A stretch of 22,130 bases of DNA, from positions 1-22,130 of the IMG/VR virus record IMGVR_UViG_3300032753_000193; one strand, 5' to 3'. The DNA comes from a virus. Below are positions 6,402 through 14,208 of this stretch, one piece after another. Below the pieces are notes generated by a model, which saw nothing but the letters and a program-made list of their open reading frames with translations, ran no database searches and was not told where the DNA came from. The first letter of the stretch is position 1; each line of letters begins with the position of its first letter. A program made the translations under genes and the position numbers.

Positions 6402-8843
6402 TTATCCTGCTAGAGTTTTCATGTACACCACGATGTCGCCGTGGTAGCCACCGATTTGCACATCACGCCTACGTTCTGGCAACCAGTCAAGCATGTCAAT
6501 AGTTATTTGTGCGGTGTAAGGGCCTTCAACATAAGTGACTACTTGCTGACTTTGACGGATGGATTCGAGGAAAGCGTATTCTACGTAAGGGTCAGACCAG
6601 ACAACTGATCCTTCTACTTCATATGGTTCATAGAAGTTCAGAACTGCCGAAATCATAATGCCCGATGGGATACCCGGCAGACCCTTAAGAGTCCAACGAT
6701 TCAATGTTGGGGATTGGTAGTTCGTTCCGTCATAAGAACCAGCCAACGTGGTGACGAGTCGGTACTGCTCACCGAACTGCTGCACAAAATCTCGTGATGC
6801 TTTTTGTATTGTGTTGCTGTAGGACTCGATCTGTAGACCGGGGTTGTTGTCGGTGTAAAGCTGGAACGAGACACTAGAGTTGGCTTCGGAATTGACAACA
6901 TTGTTTACGTTGAAGTCAAGCCGCATGACGTTCTTGTTATCGGGGATGCCGTAAGTGATGAGGCCAGAATCCACCGTGCCAAAAGGAACCGTTGAGTTCG
7001 GGTTGGCGGTGAAGATGTAATTACCGTTTGATACGTTGCCTGCCAACAAGATGTTGTTCATGGACATCAAGGGGCTGTTGGTGATGGGGTCCCAATCCAA
7101 CCAAGTGCAAGCACCTGTCGCACCTTGACCATTTAACATCAAGTCTGAGGCGTAGGCAGGGGCAAGGTTGTCAAGGAAGGTAGTGAGGTCAAGCCGACCA
7201 AGGCCAGAGGAAGTAGAGTCGTAGTTGTTCCATGCCCAGTAGATATAGCGGTCATTACCAACAATAGAAGTAACGGGCTGGTTTGGGATTTCCGTGATGT
7301 CAGGCAACAATGGCCCAGCTTTCAAGTCGCCAGCGTTGCCAGTTGGGTCGTAAGCGTTGATTGTTTCACACATACGAATACCCTTGTTTGAACCAACAAA
7401 AATGTAGTTCAAGTAGCAGTACAGCGAAGTCGGGTATTCCCCAATAGGCATTGGCAAAGCCTGAACAGGGTAAGAAAGGTACTGAGCAGTTGGGTTGTTT
7501 GTGGCACTTGTTGAAGTGATGCCAGTACGGTACACAACGCCAGGACCAGTGGACACGGGGGCAGAACCAGAAGTGTCAATCGGATGGCCCGCAAAGTAAA
7601 CCATTGCGTTGCCAGCGGAGAGCGAGGTCATCACCCAGTTGGGGTTGGGGTGCGTGTAGATCCACTCGTTGCCTTGCGAGTAAGGCAGGGCTGTACCATT
7701 TGTAGCAGTTGCCGAGATTCCATAACCCGTGCCAGAAGGTGCGGTGCCTGAAATCGCGACGGTGAACTGTGGTGTTGCATTACCAGCAGAAGTGTCAACA
7801 TTGACTGAGGTAACTACGGCAGTAACCTTGTTATTTACTGCACCCGGCAACGCCCAAGTCGGTGAGAAAATGTCAACCGATTGCCCAACGACAAAATTGC
7901 ATTGACCTTCGAATGTGTAAGTAGTGCCAGAAACCGTACCGACAAGATTTGTTGCTGTGGTGATGTGGTAGGACAAGTCAAAAACATTGCAACCTACGGA
8001 GTTTGAACTGACGTTTGAACTCCATTGAGCAACATTGTTTAGGATGAAAATCAAACGATCCCCGACATAACCAAGTTTTGCTGACAACGGGAAGGCCGAG
8101 TTTGATGCAGTCCACGGATAACTTGTTCCGCCAGAAGTGTTGACGCCTGATGTATTACTTGATGCGACAATGGTGGTGACGCTTGTGCTCCCAGCGACAG
8201 CTTGGAATACTCCATATTTCGTTACCCAAAAAACGTCATAGCCGTTGGTGCAGACATCCAAGATCGGAGAAACATTTTGAACCGTAGTCGCGGTTCCGCT
8301 CCATGAAGTTTGGTAAGTAAGTTTATTGCCGTCTGCGATGTAAACGTAATTACCTACAGCAATAGCTTTGACTGAGCCAGTACCAGTGTGCTGATTTGTG
8401 ACATCGTTGAGCAACGACAATTGCCATTGAATCCAAGGGTTTACACCTTTGGAGTGTGCGAAGCGATTGTCTTTTGAATCCTTGCGGTCAAAGTAAATCT
8501 GGCCTGAACCGAACGACCAGTCACGTTGTTCACGACGCCACAAACCTTCGGTAGACACGGTGCCATCGTCGGGGATGTTGGTGAAGTGGAGCGATTGACG
8601 CTGTGCCTGTAGCGACTTGTGGCGGAAAGCCTCACGACGATACGGCTCAAAAGAAGTGTCAATCATGTAGTTGTGCCCAGCAATGCTGACAGGGAATCCG
8701 TTTGACGGAGGTACTGTTGCTATCGCTGAGGAACTTGTCGTGACCTGCGAACCGTAGGCGTAAGAGTTAACAGTGGCAATAACGCCACCTGACGCACTGA
8801 ACGCACCGCTGCGGTAAGGAAAAGTAAAAGCGTGAGAGGCCAT
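6402..8843 (-). CDS. Large tail protein, nozzle (T7 gp12-like) candidate
   Basis: This 813-residue, Ser/Thr/Asn/Gly-rich protein is predicted almost wholly beta. It contains repeated blade-like segments such as VGNYVYIADGNKLTYQT, GYVGDRLIFILNN, YLNYIFVGSNKGIRMC and GNDRYIYWAWNN, suggesting a beta-propeller. A C-terminal YVEGPYTAQITIDMLDWLP region precedes the stop. The length is close to that of podovirus tail tubular protein B/nozzle proteins, and it follows an adaptor-like gene as in T7-like and P22-like tails. The nozzle assignment is an inference from shape and order, since I see no diagnostic motif; a tail spike or minor tail protein is possible. The ATG overlaps the upstream TAA by one base. 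Confidence 0.55.
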   Translation of the reverse strand: MASHAFTFPYRSGAFSASGGVIATVNSYAYGSQVTTSSSAIATVPPSNGFPVSIAGHNYMIDTSFEPYRREAFRHKSLQAQRQSLHFTNIPDDGTVSTEGLWRREQRDWSFGSGQIYFDRKDSKDNRFAHSKGVNPWIQWQLSLLNDVTNQHTGTGSVKAIAVGNYVYIADGNKLTYQTSWSGTATTVQNVSPILDVCTNGYDVFWVTKYGVFQAVAGSTSVTTIVASSNTSGVNTSGGTSYPWTASNSAFPLSAKLGYVGDRLIFILNNVAQWSSNVSSNSVGCNVFDLSYHITTATNLVGTVSGTTYTFEGQCNFVVGQSVDIFSPTWALPGAVNNKVTAVVTSVNVDTSAGNATPQFTVAISGTAPSGTGYGISATATNGTALPYSQGNEWIYTHPNPNWVMTSLSAGNAMVYFAGHPIDTSGSAPVSTGPGVVYRTGITSTSATNNPTAQYLSYPVQALPMPIGEYPTSLYCYLNYIFVGSNKGIRMCETINAYDPTGNAGDLKAGPLLPDITEIPNQPVTSIVGNDRYIYWAWNNYDSTSSGLGRLDLTTFLDNLAPAYASDLMLNGQGATGACTWLDWDPITNSPLMSMNNILLAGNVSNGNYIFTANPNSTVPFGTVDSGLITYGIPDNKNVMRLDFNVNNVVNSEANSSVSFQLYTDNNPGLQIESYSNTIQKASRDFVQQFGEQYRLVTTLAGSYDGTNYQSPTLNRWTLKGLPGIPSGIMISAVLNFYEPYEVEGSVVWSDPYVEYAFLESIRQSQQVVTYVEGPYTAQITIDMLDWLPERRRDVQIGGYHGDIVVYMKTLAG

Positions 8844-9799
8844 TACGAACCTTGAACTCGGGTGTACTGACGAGCAAGGCGTCCTGCCTCCTCAGCGACC
8901 CTTTGGTTGTACAGAATGGTAAGAGCCTGTACGGAGTTGCTGACTGCCAATGGCGGGATTTCAGGAGCCTTGCGTGGGTCGGGTTGTACGTCAGTGAAGT
9001 TCCTGCGGATTTCACGGGGCAGGGTAAGTTGAATCTCAGTTCCCAGTGGTGGGATGTCAAGCATGGTCTTGGTCATGCCTGTCGTTGCGTAAGTCACGCC
9101 ATCCAAAGTGTAGGTTCCTGCAAGGTCTGCTGCCATCTGAGCAGAGTTGGTTACGTCAACTGTGTTGAACGGACAACTGTACTGGACATAGACAGGCTGG
9201 CCCGGATAGCCACCTTCGTAGAACACAATGCCTGCGCCAGAGGGGAACGTGGTGGTGTCACCGATGGAGCGAAGAACTTTCCACGAGTGGATACCAGGGT
9301 AGTTCCTTGTCGGGAATGGGATCTTGTGACGGACTTCCATGATGTCAATGAAGGAATCGTTGATTGCTTGGCTGAGGTCGTAGCCCATGTAAACAGGATT
9401 AAAAGTAATCGTCTGGTACTTGACTTGGAACAATCCATTGTCGGGCGATGACAAACGGAGAAGTTCGTCGTTGAGCGCAACCGAGATGTCGTAGCGTGAG
9501 TAACGGGGCTGGATGTAGGCAAGCGTGCCGTTGCTGTGCGCTGTTGCGGTGGAGCCGTTGTAGCCTCGGACAACGCCGACAGTGTTATCACCATCGTTCC
9601 AACTTGTAATAAGCATGAGTTCGTAGTCAATGGCGACGATGGCGTTAGGGCGCAGAGCTGTGCCACCGACAGCGGTAGCAGAAATAGCAAAAGAAGTGTC
9701 TGTTTCTGCCATGTCAGCGGTGAGTTGCACGCTCACGTCAATGGCTGAGCCATTAACTCGACGGTAGACCTTTTCTACCCAATCATTGAATGTAGTCAT
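8843..9799 (-). CDS. Virion protein, probable tail adaptor
   Basis: This 318-residue protein has an N-terminal helix (TFNDWVEKVYRRV), then a beta module at about residues 20-97 with IDYELMLIT and VVRGYNGSTATAHSNG. That module is common in phage virion attachment proteins and is shared with the two fibre proteins here. The middle part (about 105-235) mixes helices and strands (SVALNDELLRLSS, LSQAINDSFIDIMEV), and the C-terminal part ends in a long helix ALTILYNQRVAEEAGRLARQY. Helical ends around a beta core fit a head-to-tail adaptor or gatekeeper (T7 gp11-like), and the next gene is nozzle-sized; this is inference. The start forms an ATGA overlap with the glycosyltransferase stop. Confidence 0.52.
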   Translation of the reverse strand: MTTFNDWVEKVYRRVNGSAIDVSVQLTADMAETDTSFAISATAVGGTALRPNAIVAIDYELMLITSWNDGDNTVGVVRGYNGSTATAHSNGTLAYIQPRYSRYDISVALNDELLRLSSPDNGLFQVKYQTITFNPVYMGYDLSQAINDSFIDIMEVRHKIPFPTRNYPGIHSWKVLRSIGDTTTFPSGAGIVFYEGGYPGQPVYVQYSCPFNTVDVTNSAQMAADLAGTYTLDGVTYATTGMTKTMLDIPPLGTEIQLTLPREIRRNFTDVQPDPRKAPEIPPLAVSNSVQALTILYNQRVAEEAGRLARQYTRVQGS

Positions 9800-10998
9800 G
9801 CGTCCTCATCTATTGCTAGGGGCTTTTCTTTAACCCACATGGCCTCCTCGAAAGGATCGAGGCAGGATTCGTCTATGTAGCCAGCGTCAAAAATTACCCG
9901 CTTGACATCGGCGGTTACTTGGTACTCGTTACCCGGTCTAAACTGGTAATTCCCATTACCTATATTACAGTCAATTGGCTTAGCCACACGGAGCAAAAGC
10001 AAGGTTTGTGGACAGACCACCCATTTATCCGTGATCTTTTTTGATGGGGCAGGGAGTGTGGTCACGATTTTCTCGGCCACTTTGTCCCAAGAAAACTCTT
10101 TTCTGATTGCTTTGGCGTTCTTCTCGGCTAGTTCTAGGTGGGCGTCGTAATGCTCAAAGACTTCACACAAGGCTTCGTATGCCTTTTCTTCTGATGGCTC
10201 CCACCATTCGCCGGTGCGACCAACAATCTCAGTCTCAGCTTTAACGGGCTTCCAGTCAATGCCGATGCCGTAGTGGGCGAAGTCAGCGTGGCCGTGAGCG
10301 TTGGTCAGAATCGTGGGCATACCCTGAGCAATGGTTTGGTGAGGGATCATCCCCCAACCTTCGCCTCGGCTTAAACCCAAGTAAACATGCGCCTGCTCGT
10401 AGAGTTTGCGCTCGTCCTCGGCGGACATCAACATGTCGTTGATAACGATTATGTCGGGATCTGGCTTTGAGAGGACAGCATCAGATTTGATAATAAATCG
10501 AGGTCGAGGAAAGCCCTTGGCAATCTGACGGTCACGGAACTTCTTGAACACTTTGATGGCGATGTCAATACCCTTGCGCTTACCACCTTTGCCTGCGGTG
10601 ATAATGGTGAACGGATCTGACATTTGGCGTGGCGTGAAATACCACTCGTCGTAGTTGCAGCCCAAGCCCGTGACATGCACGTTCTTGTTGATCCTGCCAA
10701 AGGTTTCCTTGTTTTGCTTGCAGGGCACGAACACCGTGTCGAACAAGGGAACGGTGGTGAGATGTTCCATTGCAAGTTCAGTAGATTCCCACATGGAAAA
10801 CAATGCCGTGTGCTGACCCTCGTACCAACCTTCGGGTCGCTGCGGTGGGGTCATAAAGATGATGTAGGGGGCAGGCTCATCGGCAGGGTCGTAGTCCACG
10901 CACTCAACACCACGGCGTTCAAGGGCAGCGACAATCTCCGCCGCCATCCGTCCATAGCCGGTGACGTTGTTATCCGCACGAAGGACTTGGATTTTCAC
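9796..10998 (-). CDS. GT4-type glycosyltransferase with extra C-terminal domain
   Basis: This 400-residue protein is a GT-B fold enzyme. The N-terminal Rossmann half begins KIQVLRADNNVTGYGRMAAEI, with the glycine-containing acceptor-side loop. The second half opens TIITAGKGGKRKGIDIAIKVF and has SRGEGWGMIPHQTIAQGMPTI around 210-230. In GT4 enzymes that region carries E-x7-E; here it reads Glu213-x7-Gln221, so the second acid is replaced. Residues about 322-400 (QTLLLLRVAKPIDCNIG, then NEYQVTADVKRVIFDAGYI) do not belong to the transferase fold and look like a separate small domain. The role is presumably transfer of a sugar from a nucleotide sugar to an unknown acceptor. The GTG start overlaps the upstream TGA (GTGA). 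It lies among virion genes, so a virion-protein acceptor is possible. Confidence 0.8.
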   Translation of the reverse strand: MKIQVLRADNNVTGYGRMAAEIVAALERRGVECVDYDPADEPAPYIIFMTPPQRPEGWYEGQHTALFSMWESTELAMEHLTTVPLFDTVFVPCKQNKETFGRINKNVHVTGLGCNYDEWYFTPRQMSDPFTIITAGKGGKRKGIDIAIKVFKKFRDRQIAKGFPRPRFIIKSDAVLSKPDPDIIVINDMLMSAEDERKLYEQAHVYLGLSRGEGWGMIPHQTIAQGMPTILTNAHGHADFAHYGIGIDWKPVKAETEIVGRTGEWWEPSEEKAYEALCEVFEHYDAHLELAEKNAKAIRKEFSWDKVAEKIVTTLPAPSKKITDKWVVCPQTLLLLRVAKPIDCNIGNGNYQFRPGNEYQVTADVKRVIFDAGYIDESCLDPFEEAMWVKEKPLAIDEDA

Positions 10999-11318
10999 TT
11001 CTGAGCAAGTTCCTTGACTGTAGATTCAACTCGGGTGGCGAGAGCCCTGTCACCGATAATCTTGCCTGTTTCAATCTCTCGTTGAGTTGAAGCACGATCT
11101 TGTAAATCCGCTGCGCCCTTCAAGGACTTGGGTTGGATTCCCTGCTGGCGCATGGCTTTGAAAGCGTCACGGTCACGGTCAAGTTCTTTGTCGTTCTTCC
11201 AGGGGCCAGACGCAACTTGTGGCTTGCGAGTTGGCATGGCCGATGCAGCAAAAGAAACAGATTTGATCTTGCACGCAAAGCAAGATTCGTCATGTTGTCC
11301 AAAATGCTTGATACTCAT
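10995..11318 (-). CDS. Small basic protein with HHCC metal-binding motif
   Basis: This 107-residue protein starts MSIKHFGQHDESCFACKIKS. His5, His9, Cys13 and Cys16 form an H-x3-H-x3-C-x2-C pattern that should bind zinc. The rest is rich in Lys, Arg, Asp and Gln, with little hydrophobic core before a helical C-terminus (RALATRVESTVKELAQK), so it may be partly disordered outside the metal site. I believe similar short proteins occur in other actinobacterial phages near tail genes, but no function is known to me. The start overlaps the stop of the repeat protein in an ATGA junction with AGGAAAC about eight bases upstream, and its own stop overlaps the glycosyltransferase GTG. Possible roles are virion component or nucleic-acid binding. 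Confidence 0.7.
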   Translation of the reverse strand: MSIKHFGQHDESCFACKIKSVSFAASAMPTRKPQVASGPWKNDKELDRDRDAFKAMRQQGIQPKSLKGAADLQDRASTQREIETGKIIGDRALATRVESTVKELAQK

Positions 11319-11554
11319 GGCAGCGTGTTTCCTGCCAAAACATTCAGGGCGTGTACGCCTTCAAGCCCAACGGTGCCAGCAAGGACGTTGCACACTCCGG
11401 CAAACTCCAAGCCAACGGTGCCAGCTTTGTAGTTCAGAGCGCCATTCAAAGTACGGTTGGTAGTGCCAGCGTAAACGTTTGCTGCGCCAACAGCTTCTTG
11501 TCCAGTGGTTCCTGCTAGTTGGTTCAAGACTCCTGCGAGTTCACGGTAAGCCAT
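11315..11554 (-). CDS. Small protein of five 15-residue repeats
   Basis: This 79-residue protein consists, after MAYRE, of five consecutive units of about 15 residues: LAGVLNQLAGTTGQE, AVGAANVYAGTTNRT, LNGALNYKAGTVGLE, FAGVCNVLAGTVGLE and GVHALNVLAGNTLP. The shared pattern is x-x-G-[AV]-x-N-x-x-A-G-T-x-x-x-E. The regular spacing of Asn, Ala-Gly and small hydrophobics suggests a compact solenoid or a helical hairpin stack. I do not know its function; position between a fibre block and tail genes suggests a virion decoration or fibre-associated protein. A longer frame starts at 11599, but AGGAG with four bases' spacing before the ATG at 11554 and the upstream stop at 11562 decide for the short form. 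Confidence 0.72.
   Translation of the reverse strand: MAYRELAGVLNQLAGTTGQEAVGAANVYAGTTNRTLNGALNYKAGTVGLEFAGVCNVLAGTVGLEGVHALNVLAGNTLP
11318..11539 (-). repeat. Five in-frame 15-residue (45-base) coding repeats
   Basis: Translated units of 45 bases repeat five times in register across almost the whole of the 79-residue gene. The third and fourth units share AGTVGLE exactly. The repeats are clear in protein but diverged in DNA, so they are old duplications kept by selection on structure, not a recent expansion. Confidence 0.75.
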
Positions 11555-11561
11555 TGTTCTC

Positions 11562-11999
11562 CTAGATCGGGGTAATGCGGTCCGAGTAGCCAGCAGCACT
11601 CAGGAAGTTGGCCTCGGTCTGGTTGATGGTGTACAGGTGACTCCCATAGTAGACGTAATCTATGTAGACAGGAAGTGTTGCTGTCTCAATTGTCAAGTCC
11701 CAGTTTGTTGTGTAGGCGAATGGGCCAGAGGGATCGTTCAAGATCCACGGCAAAGGGTACGAAGTGTTTGAGTTCTCTGCTGTCGCTGTGTCTTGTGCCA
11801 CAGTCCCATCAGATAAGACAAAGACGTTCACGCCACGAGTCTTGGGACGGTAGTGGCGCAACAACCAAACAGCAGGACCGTGATCGTCTGGCAAGTAGTT
11901 CGGGATGTCGTCAACCGTTGGCGTCTGGAAATGAAACAGTGGACCCGTAGAAACAGGATCGGCTGAGTAAGTTGATGCGGAGTAGGGTGCGTCAATCAT
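11562..11999 (-). CDS. Hypothetical virion-associated protein
   Basis: This 145-residue protein is aromatic-rich and probably mostly beta, with segments AVWLLRHYRP, VNVFVLSDGTVAQD, YTTNWDLTIETATLPVYIDYVYYGSHLYTI and a helical end NQTEANFLSAAGYSDRI. The final part (YYGSHLYTI-NQTEANFLSAAGY) resembles a short motif found in minor structural proteins of actinobacterial phages, but I cannot assign a family. The ATG overlaps the TAA of the collagen-like fibre by one base (TAATG), suggesting coupled translation. It may be a fibre-associated or chaperone-like partner of that fibre. No signal peptide or membrane segment is visible. Confidence 0.65.
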   Translation of the reverse strand: MIDAPYSASTYSADPVSTGPLFHFQTPTVDDIPNYLPDDHGPAVWLLRHYRPKTRGVNVFVLSDGTVAQDTATAENSNTSYPLPWILNDPSGPFAYTTNWDLTIETATLPVYIDYVYYGSHLYTINQTEANFLSAAGYSDRITPI

Positions 12000-14200
12000 T
12001 ACTGGCTCACCAATGTTGCTGAAAGATAAGTGCTAGTACCGGAACTTCCCGATGAAGCCGATGCACCAGTATTTTGACCATAAAGAGCAATTGTTTGACC
12101 AGCGGCAACGTATTGAATGTCAGAAACACTAACAACATTAAATGTTGCTGCCGTTACTCCGGCTTGAGCAACATTAGAACCATTTACATAAATAAAAACA
12201 ACATTTAATCCGCTAGAACCACCGCAGTTAGCGGTACCATCTATTTGATAATAACCAGAAATCGGAGCAATAAGAGTGTTGCCGCTTTTAGTCATTCCGC
12301 CTTTCAAATAAGATTGACCTGCAAGAGCAATTTGTGTTGCGGTTGTTCCAACAGTTGTTGCTGCATTTGCATAAATTCGCCCAGCGGGGTTTGCTTGCGT
12401 TGGGTTGCCTGCTTCAAGAACCCAAGAAGTCGTGTTGGAATTGTATACAAGGTATGCAGATTGACCTGCGTACAAGCGCCCAACTGAGTAGTCAAGCGTG
12501 TTACCTGATCCAGCCGCAACCGTGACATATGAAGTAGCCGCTGCCAAAACGTACACGCCACATATTGTTCCGTTAGCGGGTGAAGCGGGAAGCGTTACGG
12601 CAAATGTGCTTGAAGGGTTACAAACCGTTACCTGTCCAGCAGTAGCCGTGACAGCAGAAGTTTGAGATGTTGAGGCAGGAAGTATGGAAGCACCTTGGTA
12701 GCCCTGATACCCTTGGTTGCCTTGATATCCTTGCGAGCCCTGCGCACCAGTTGAACCCTGCGATCCCGTAGCGCCCTGCGATCCCGTAGCGCCCTGCGAT
12801 CCGGTAGCGCCCTGAGATCCTTGACTGCCCGTCGCTCCTTGACTACCCGTCGCTCCCTGTGTTCCCTGATTGCCTTGGTATCCCTGTTGGCCTTGAGCGC
12901 CGGTAGCGCCCTGAGATCCTTGACTCCCTTGCGCTCCCTGAAAACCTTGCGGGCCTTGTACGGTAGACGCCTGACCCTGATAGCCCTGAGCACCTTGAAA
13001 TCCTTGATTACCCTGATAACCCTGATTACCTTGATATCCTTGTGGGCCTTGAACGCCTTGGGTTCCTTGTGGTCCGGTAGAGCCGACAACGCCTTGGTTG
13101 CCTTGGTAGCCCATCGTGCCTTGATTGCCCTGATAACCCTGAGCGCCTTGGCTTCCCGTCAATCCTTGGGTTCCTTGGAATCCTTGATTTCCTTGCGTGC
13201 CCTGATAGCCCTGCGGTCCCTGATAACCCTGATTGCCTTGGTTGCCCTGACTCCCCTGTGGCCCTTGGGCACCAGTGGCCCCTGTAGTCCCCTGTGGGCC
13301 TTGCACTGACGCACCTTGGTATCCTTGTGGCCCCTGGCTCCCTGTGGCTCCCTGAGAGCCTTGTGGACCTTGTGCGCCCTGAAAACCTTGCGGGCCTATG
13401 GCTCCGGGGTTGACCTCAGATTGGGCAGTCCAAATGCCAGTGGCGGAATCGTAGAGGAACGTAAAGTCCATCAACGCCTGTGTCAGTGAGATGGAGGTTG
13501 GACCACCTGCGAGGTTGAACACGTCTGTTCCCGAAGTGAGGATGTTGACGGTGTTGTTTCCCTTGATGATCTTGACGCAGATGTACGCACCGTTCGGTTG
13601 GCCCGAAGCAAGGGTGACGTTAAAGCCGCCAGCGGTGGAGTCGCAAGGGATGAGGTTGCCGTTGTAGGCAGTCGTAGCGCCTGTGGCTACAGCGGTGCGA
13701 GCGAGTCCTTGAAGCTTGGAGTTTTGAAGCGTGGTGTCGGCAGACGCACGGGTGGAAGCCTCAGCCGAGACTTGACCCTGCACGCCAGTAATGGCTGCTG
13801 CTCGAACGCTTTGTTCGGTGGAGATGGCGGAGGAGAGACTTGCTTCGGCTGCTTCAGCACGGGCAGTCTCAGCGGTGGTAAGAGATTCAATGTCCGATAC
13901 ATCAGCGACAGCGAAGCCGTGTGACCATGCGGTGTAGATCGGCCAGCCCTGTGCAACGGTGGAATCACCTGCACGAGTGACGACAGCCGAAGTAGCCCCC
14001 GTGATGTGGGAGGTGACGTAGACATTTTCAGCAGCAACGATGTTGCCGTTTGAGTCAGTCGAATAAAGGCAGACAAGAGCGACATCCCCTCCCCCAACCG
14101 TACCCATTCGGGCAAGGCCAGGAGAAGAGATTGTCGTGTCTGTGGCTGCGATAGGGGCGCTTAGTTCCCCTCGTACCGCGTCAAACCGCAGGCGGGCCAT
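11999..14200 (-). CDS. Collagen-like tail fibre with C1q-like tip
   Basis: This 733-residue fibre is clearly modular. Residues 1-105: beta module ending VVTRAGDSTVAQGWPIYTAWSHG, related to the attachment module of two other virion proteins here. Residues 105-165: Ala/Glu/Ser-rich helix (ETARAEAAEASLSSAIS), probably a trimeric coiled coil. Residues about 175-262: a beta domain ending FLYDSATGIWTAQ. Residues about 267-503: collagen-like Gly-X-Y repeats, unusually Gln-rich (GYQGNQG). Residues about 510-598: a second copy of the beta domain, ending LVYNSNTTSWVLEAG. Residues 603-733: a C1q/TNF-like tip starting NPAGRIYA and including YVNGSN. The role is presumably adsorption to the host surface as a trimer. 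The start ATG at 14200 has GGGGG four bases upstream. Confidence 0.82.
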   Translation of the reverse strand: MARLRFDAVRGELSAPIAATDTTISSPGLARMGTVGGGDVALVCLYSTDSNGNIVAAENVYVTSHITGATSAVVTRAGDSTVAQGWPIYTAWSHGFAVADVSDIESLTTAETARAEAAEASLSSAISTEQSVRAAAITGVQGQVSAEASTRASADTTLQNSKLQGLARTAVATGATTAYNGNLIPCDSTAGGFNVTLASGQPNGAYICVKIIKGNNTVNILTSGTDVFNLAGGPTSISLTQALMDFTFLYDSATGIWTAQSEVNPGAIGPQGFQGAQGPQGSQGATGSQGPQGYQGASVQGPQGTTGATGAQGPQGSQGNQGNQGYQGPQGYQGTQGNQGFQGTQGLTGSQGAQGYQGNQGTMGYQGNQGVVGSTGPQGTQGVQGPQGYQGNQGYQGNQGFQGAQGYQGQASTVQGPQGFQGAQGSQGSQGATGAQGQQGYQGNQGTQGATGSQGATGSQGSQGATGSQGATGSQGATGSQGSTGAQGSQGYQGNQGYQGYQGASILPASTSQTSAVTATAGQVTVCNPSSTFAVTLPASPANGTICGVYVLAAATSYVTVAAGSGNTLDYSVGRLYAGQSAYLVYNSNTTSWVLEAGNPTQANPAGRIYANAATTVGTTATQIALAGQSYLKGGMTKSGNTLIAPISGYYQIDGTANCGGSSGLNVVFIYVNGSNVAQAGVTAATFNVVSVSDIQYVAAGQTIALYGQNTGASASSGSSGTSTYLSATLVSQ
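12692..13402 (-). repeat. Collagen-like Gly-X-Y coding repeat
   Basis: About 236 residues of near-perfect Gly-X-Y triplets, with X often Pro, Tyr, Phe, Asn or Ser and Y nearly always Gln, Thr or Ala. Two interruptions break the triplet phase: GASVQG (residues 297-301) and GQASTVQG (about 409-415). On the plus strand the region appears as repeated Cys/Trp/Leu-rich frames, which are shadows. Such repeats are prone to length change by recombination or slippage. Confidence 0.9.
12761..12814 (-). repeat. Three tandem 18-base units inside the collagen repeat
   Basis: On the plus strand the unit cgatcccgtagcgccctg occurs twice without change, at 12761-12778 and 12779-12796, and a third time with one substitution (c to g) at 12797-12814. 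Each unit encodes six residues (two Gly-X-Y triplets). The near identity compared with the diverged remainder of the collagen region indicates a recent expansion. Confidence 0.85.
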
Positions 14201-14208
14201 TAAGCCCC

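Noticed and set aside
8852-9451. Plus-strand frame of about 199 residues
   Set aside because: It lies wholly opposite the adaptor-like gene, which has a supported coupled start and the shared virion module; no domain is visible in the plus-strand product.
9151-9690. Minus-strand frame of about 179 residues, Ser/Thr-rich
   Set aside because: An overlapping reading frame inside the adaptor-like gene with low-complexity composition and no ribosome site.
12821-13309. Plus-strand frame with Leu/Ser/Ala repeats, and a minus-strand frame at 12628-13089 rich in Lys/Arg repeats
   Set aside because: Both are out-of-frame readings of the collagen-like Gly-X-Y repeat; their periodicity is inherited from it.
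12692-13402. Possible CRISPR array because of short regular repeats
   Set aside because: The repeats are in-frame Gly-X-Y codons without unique spacers of constant length.
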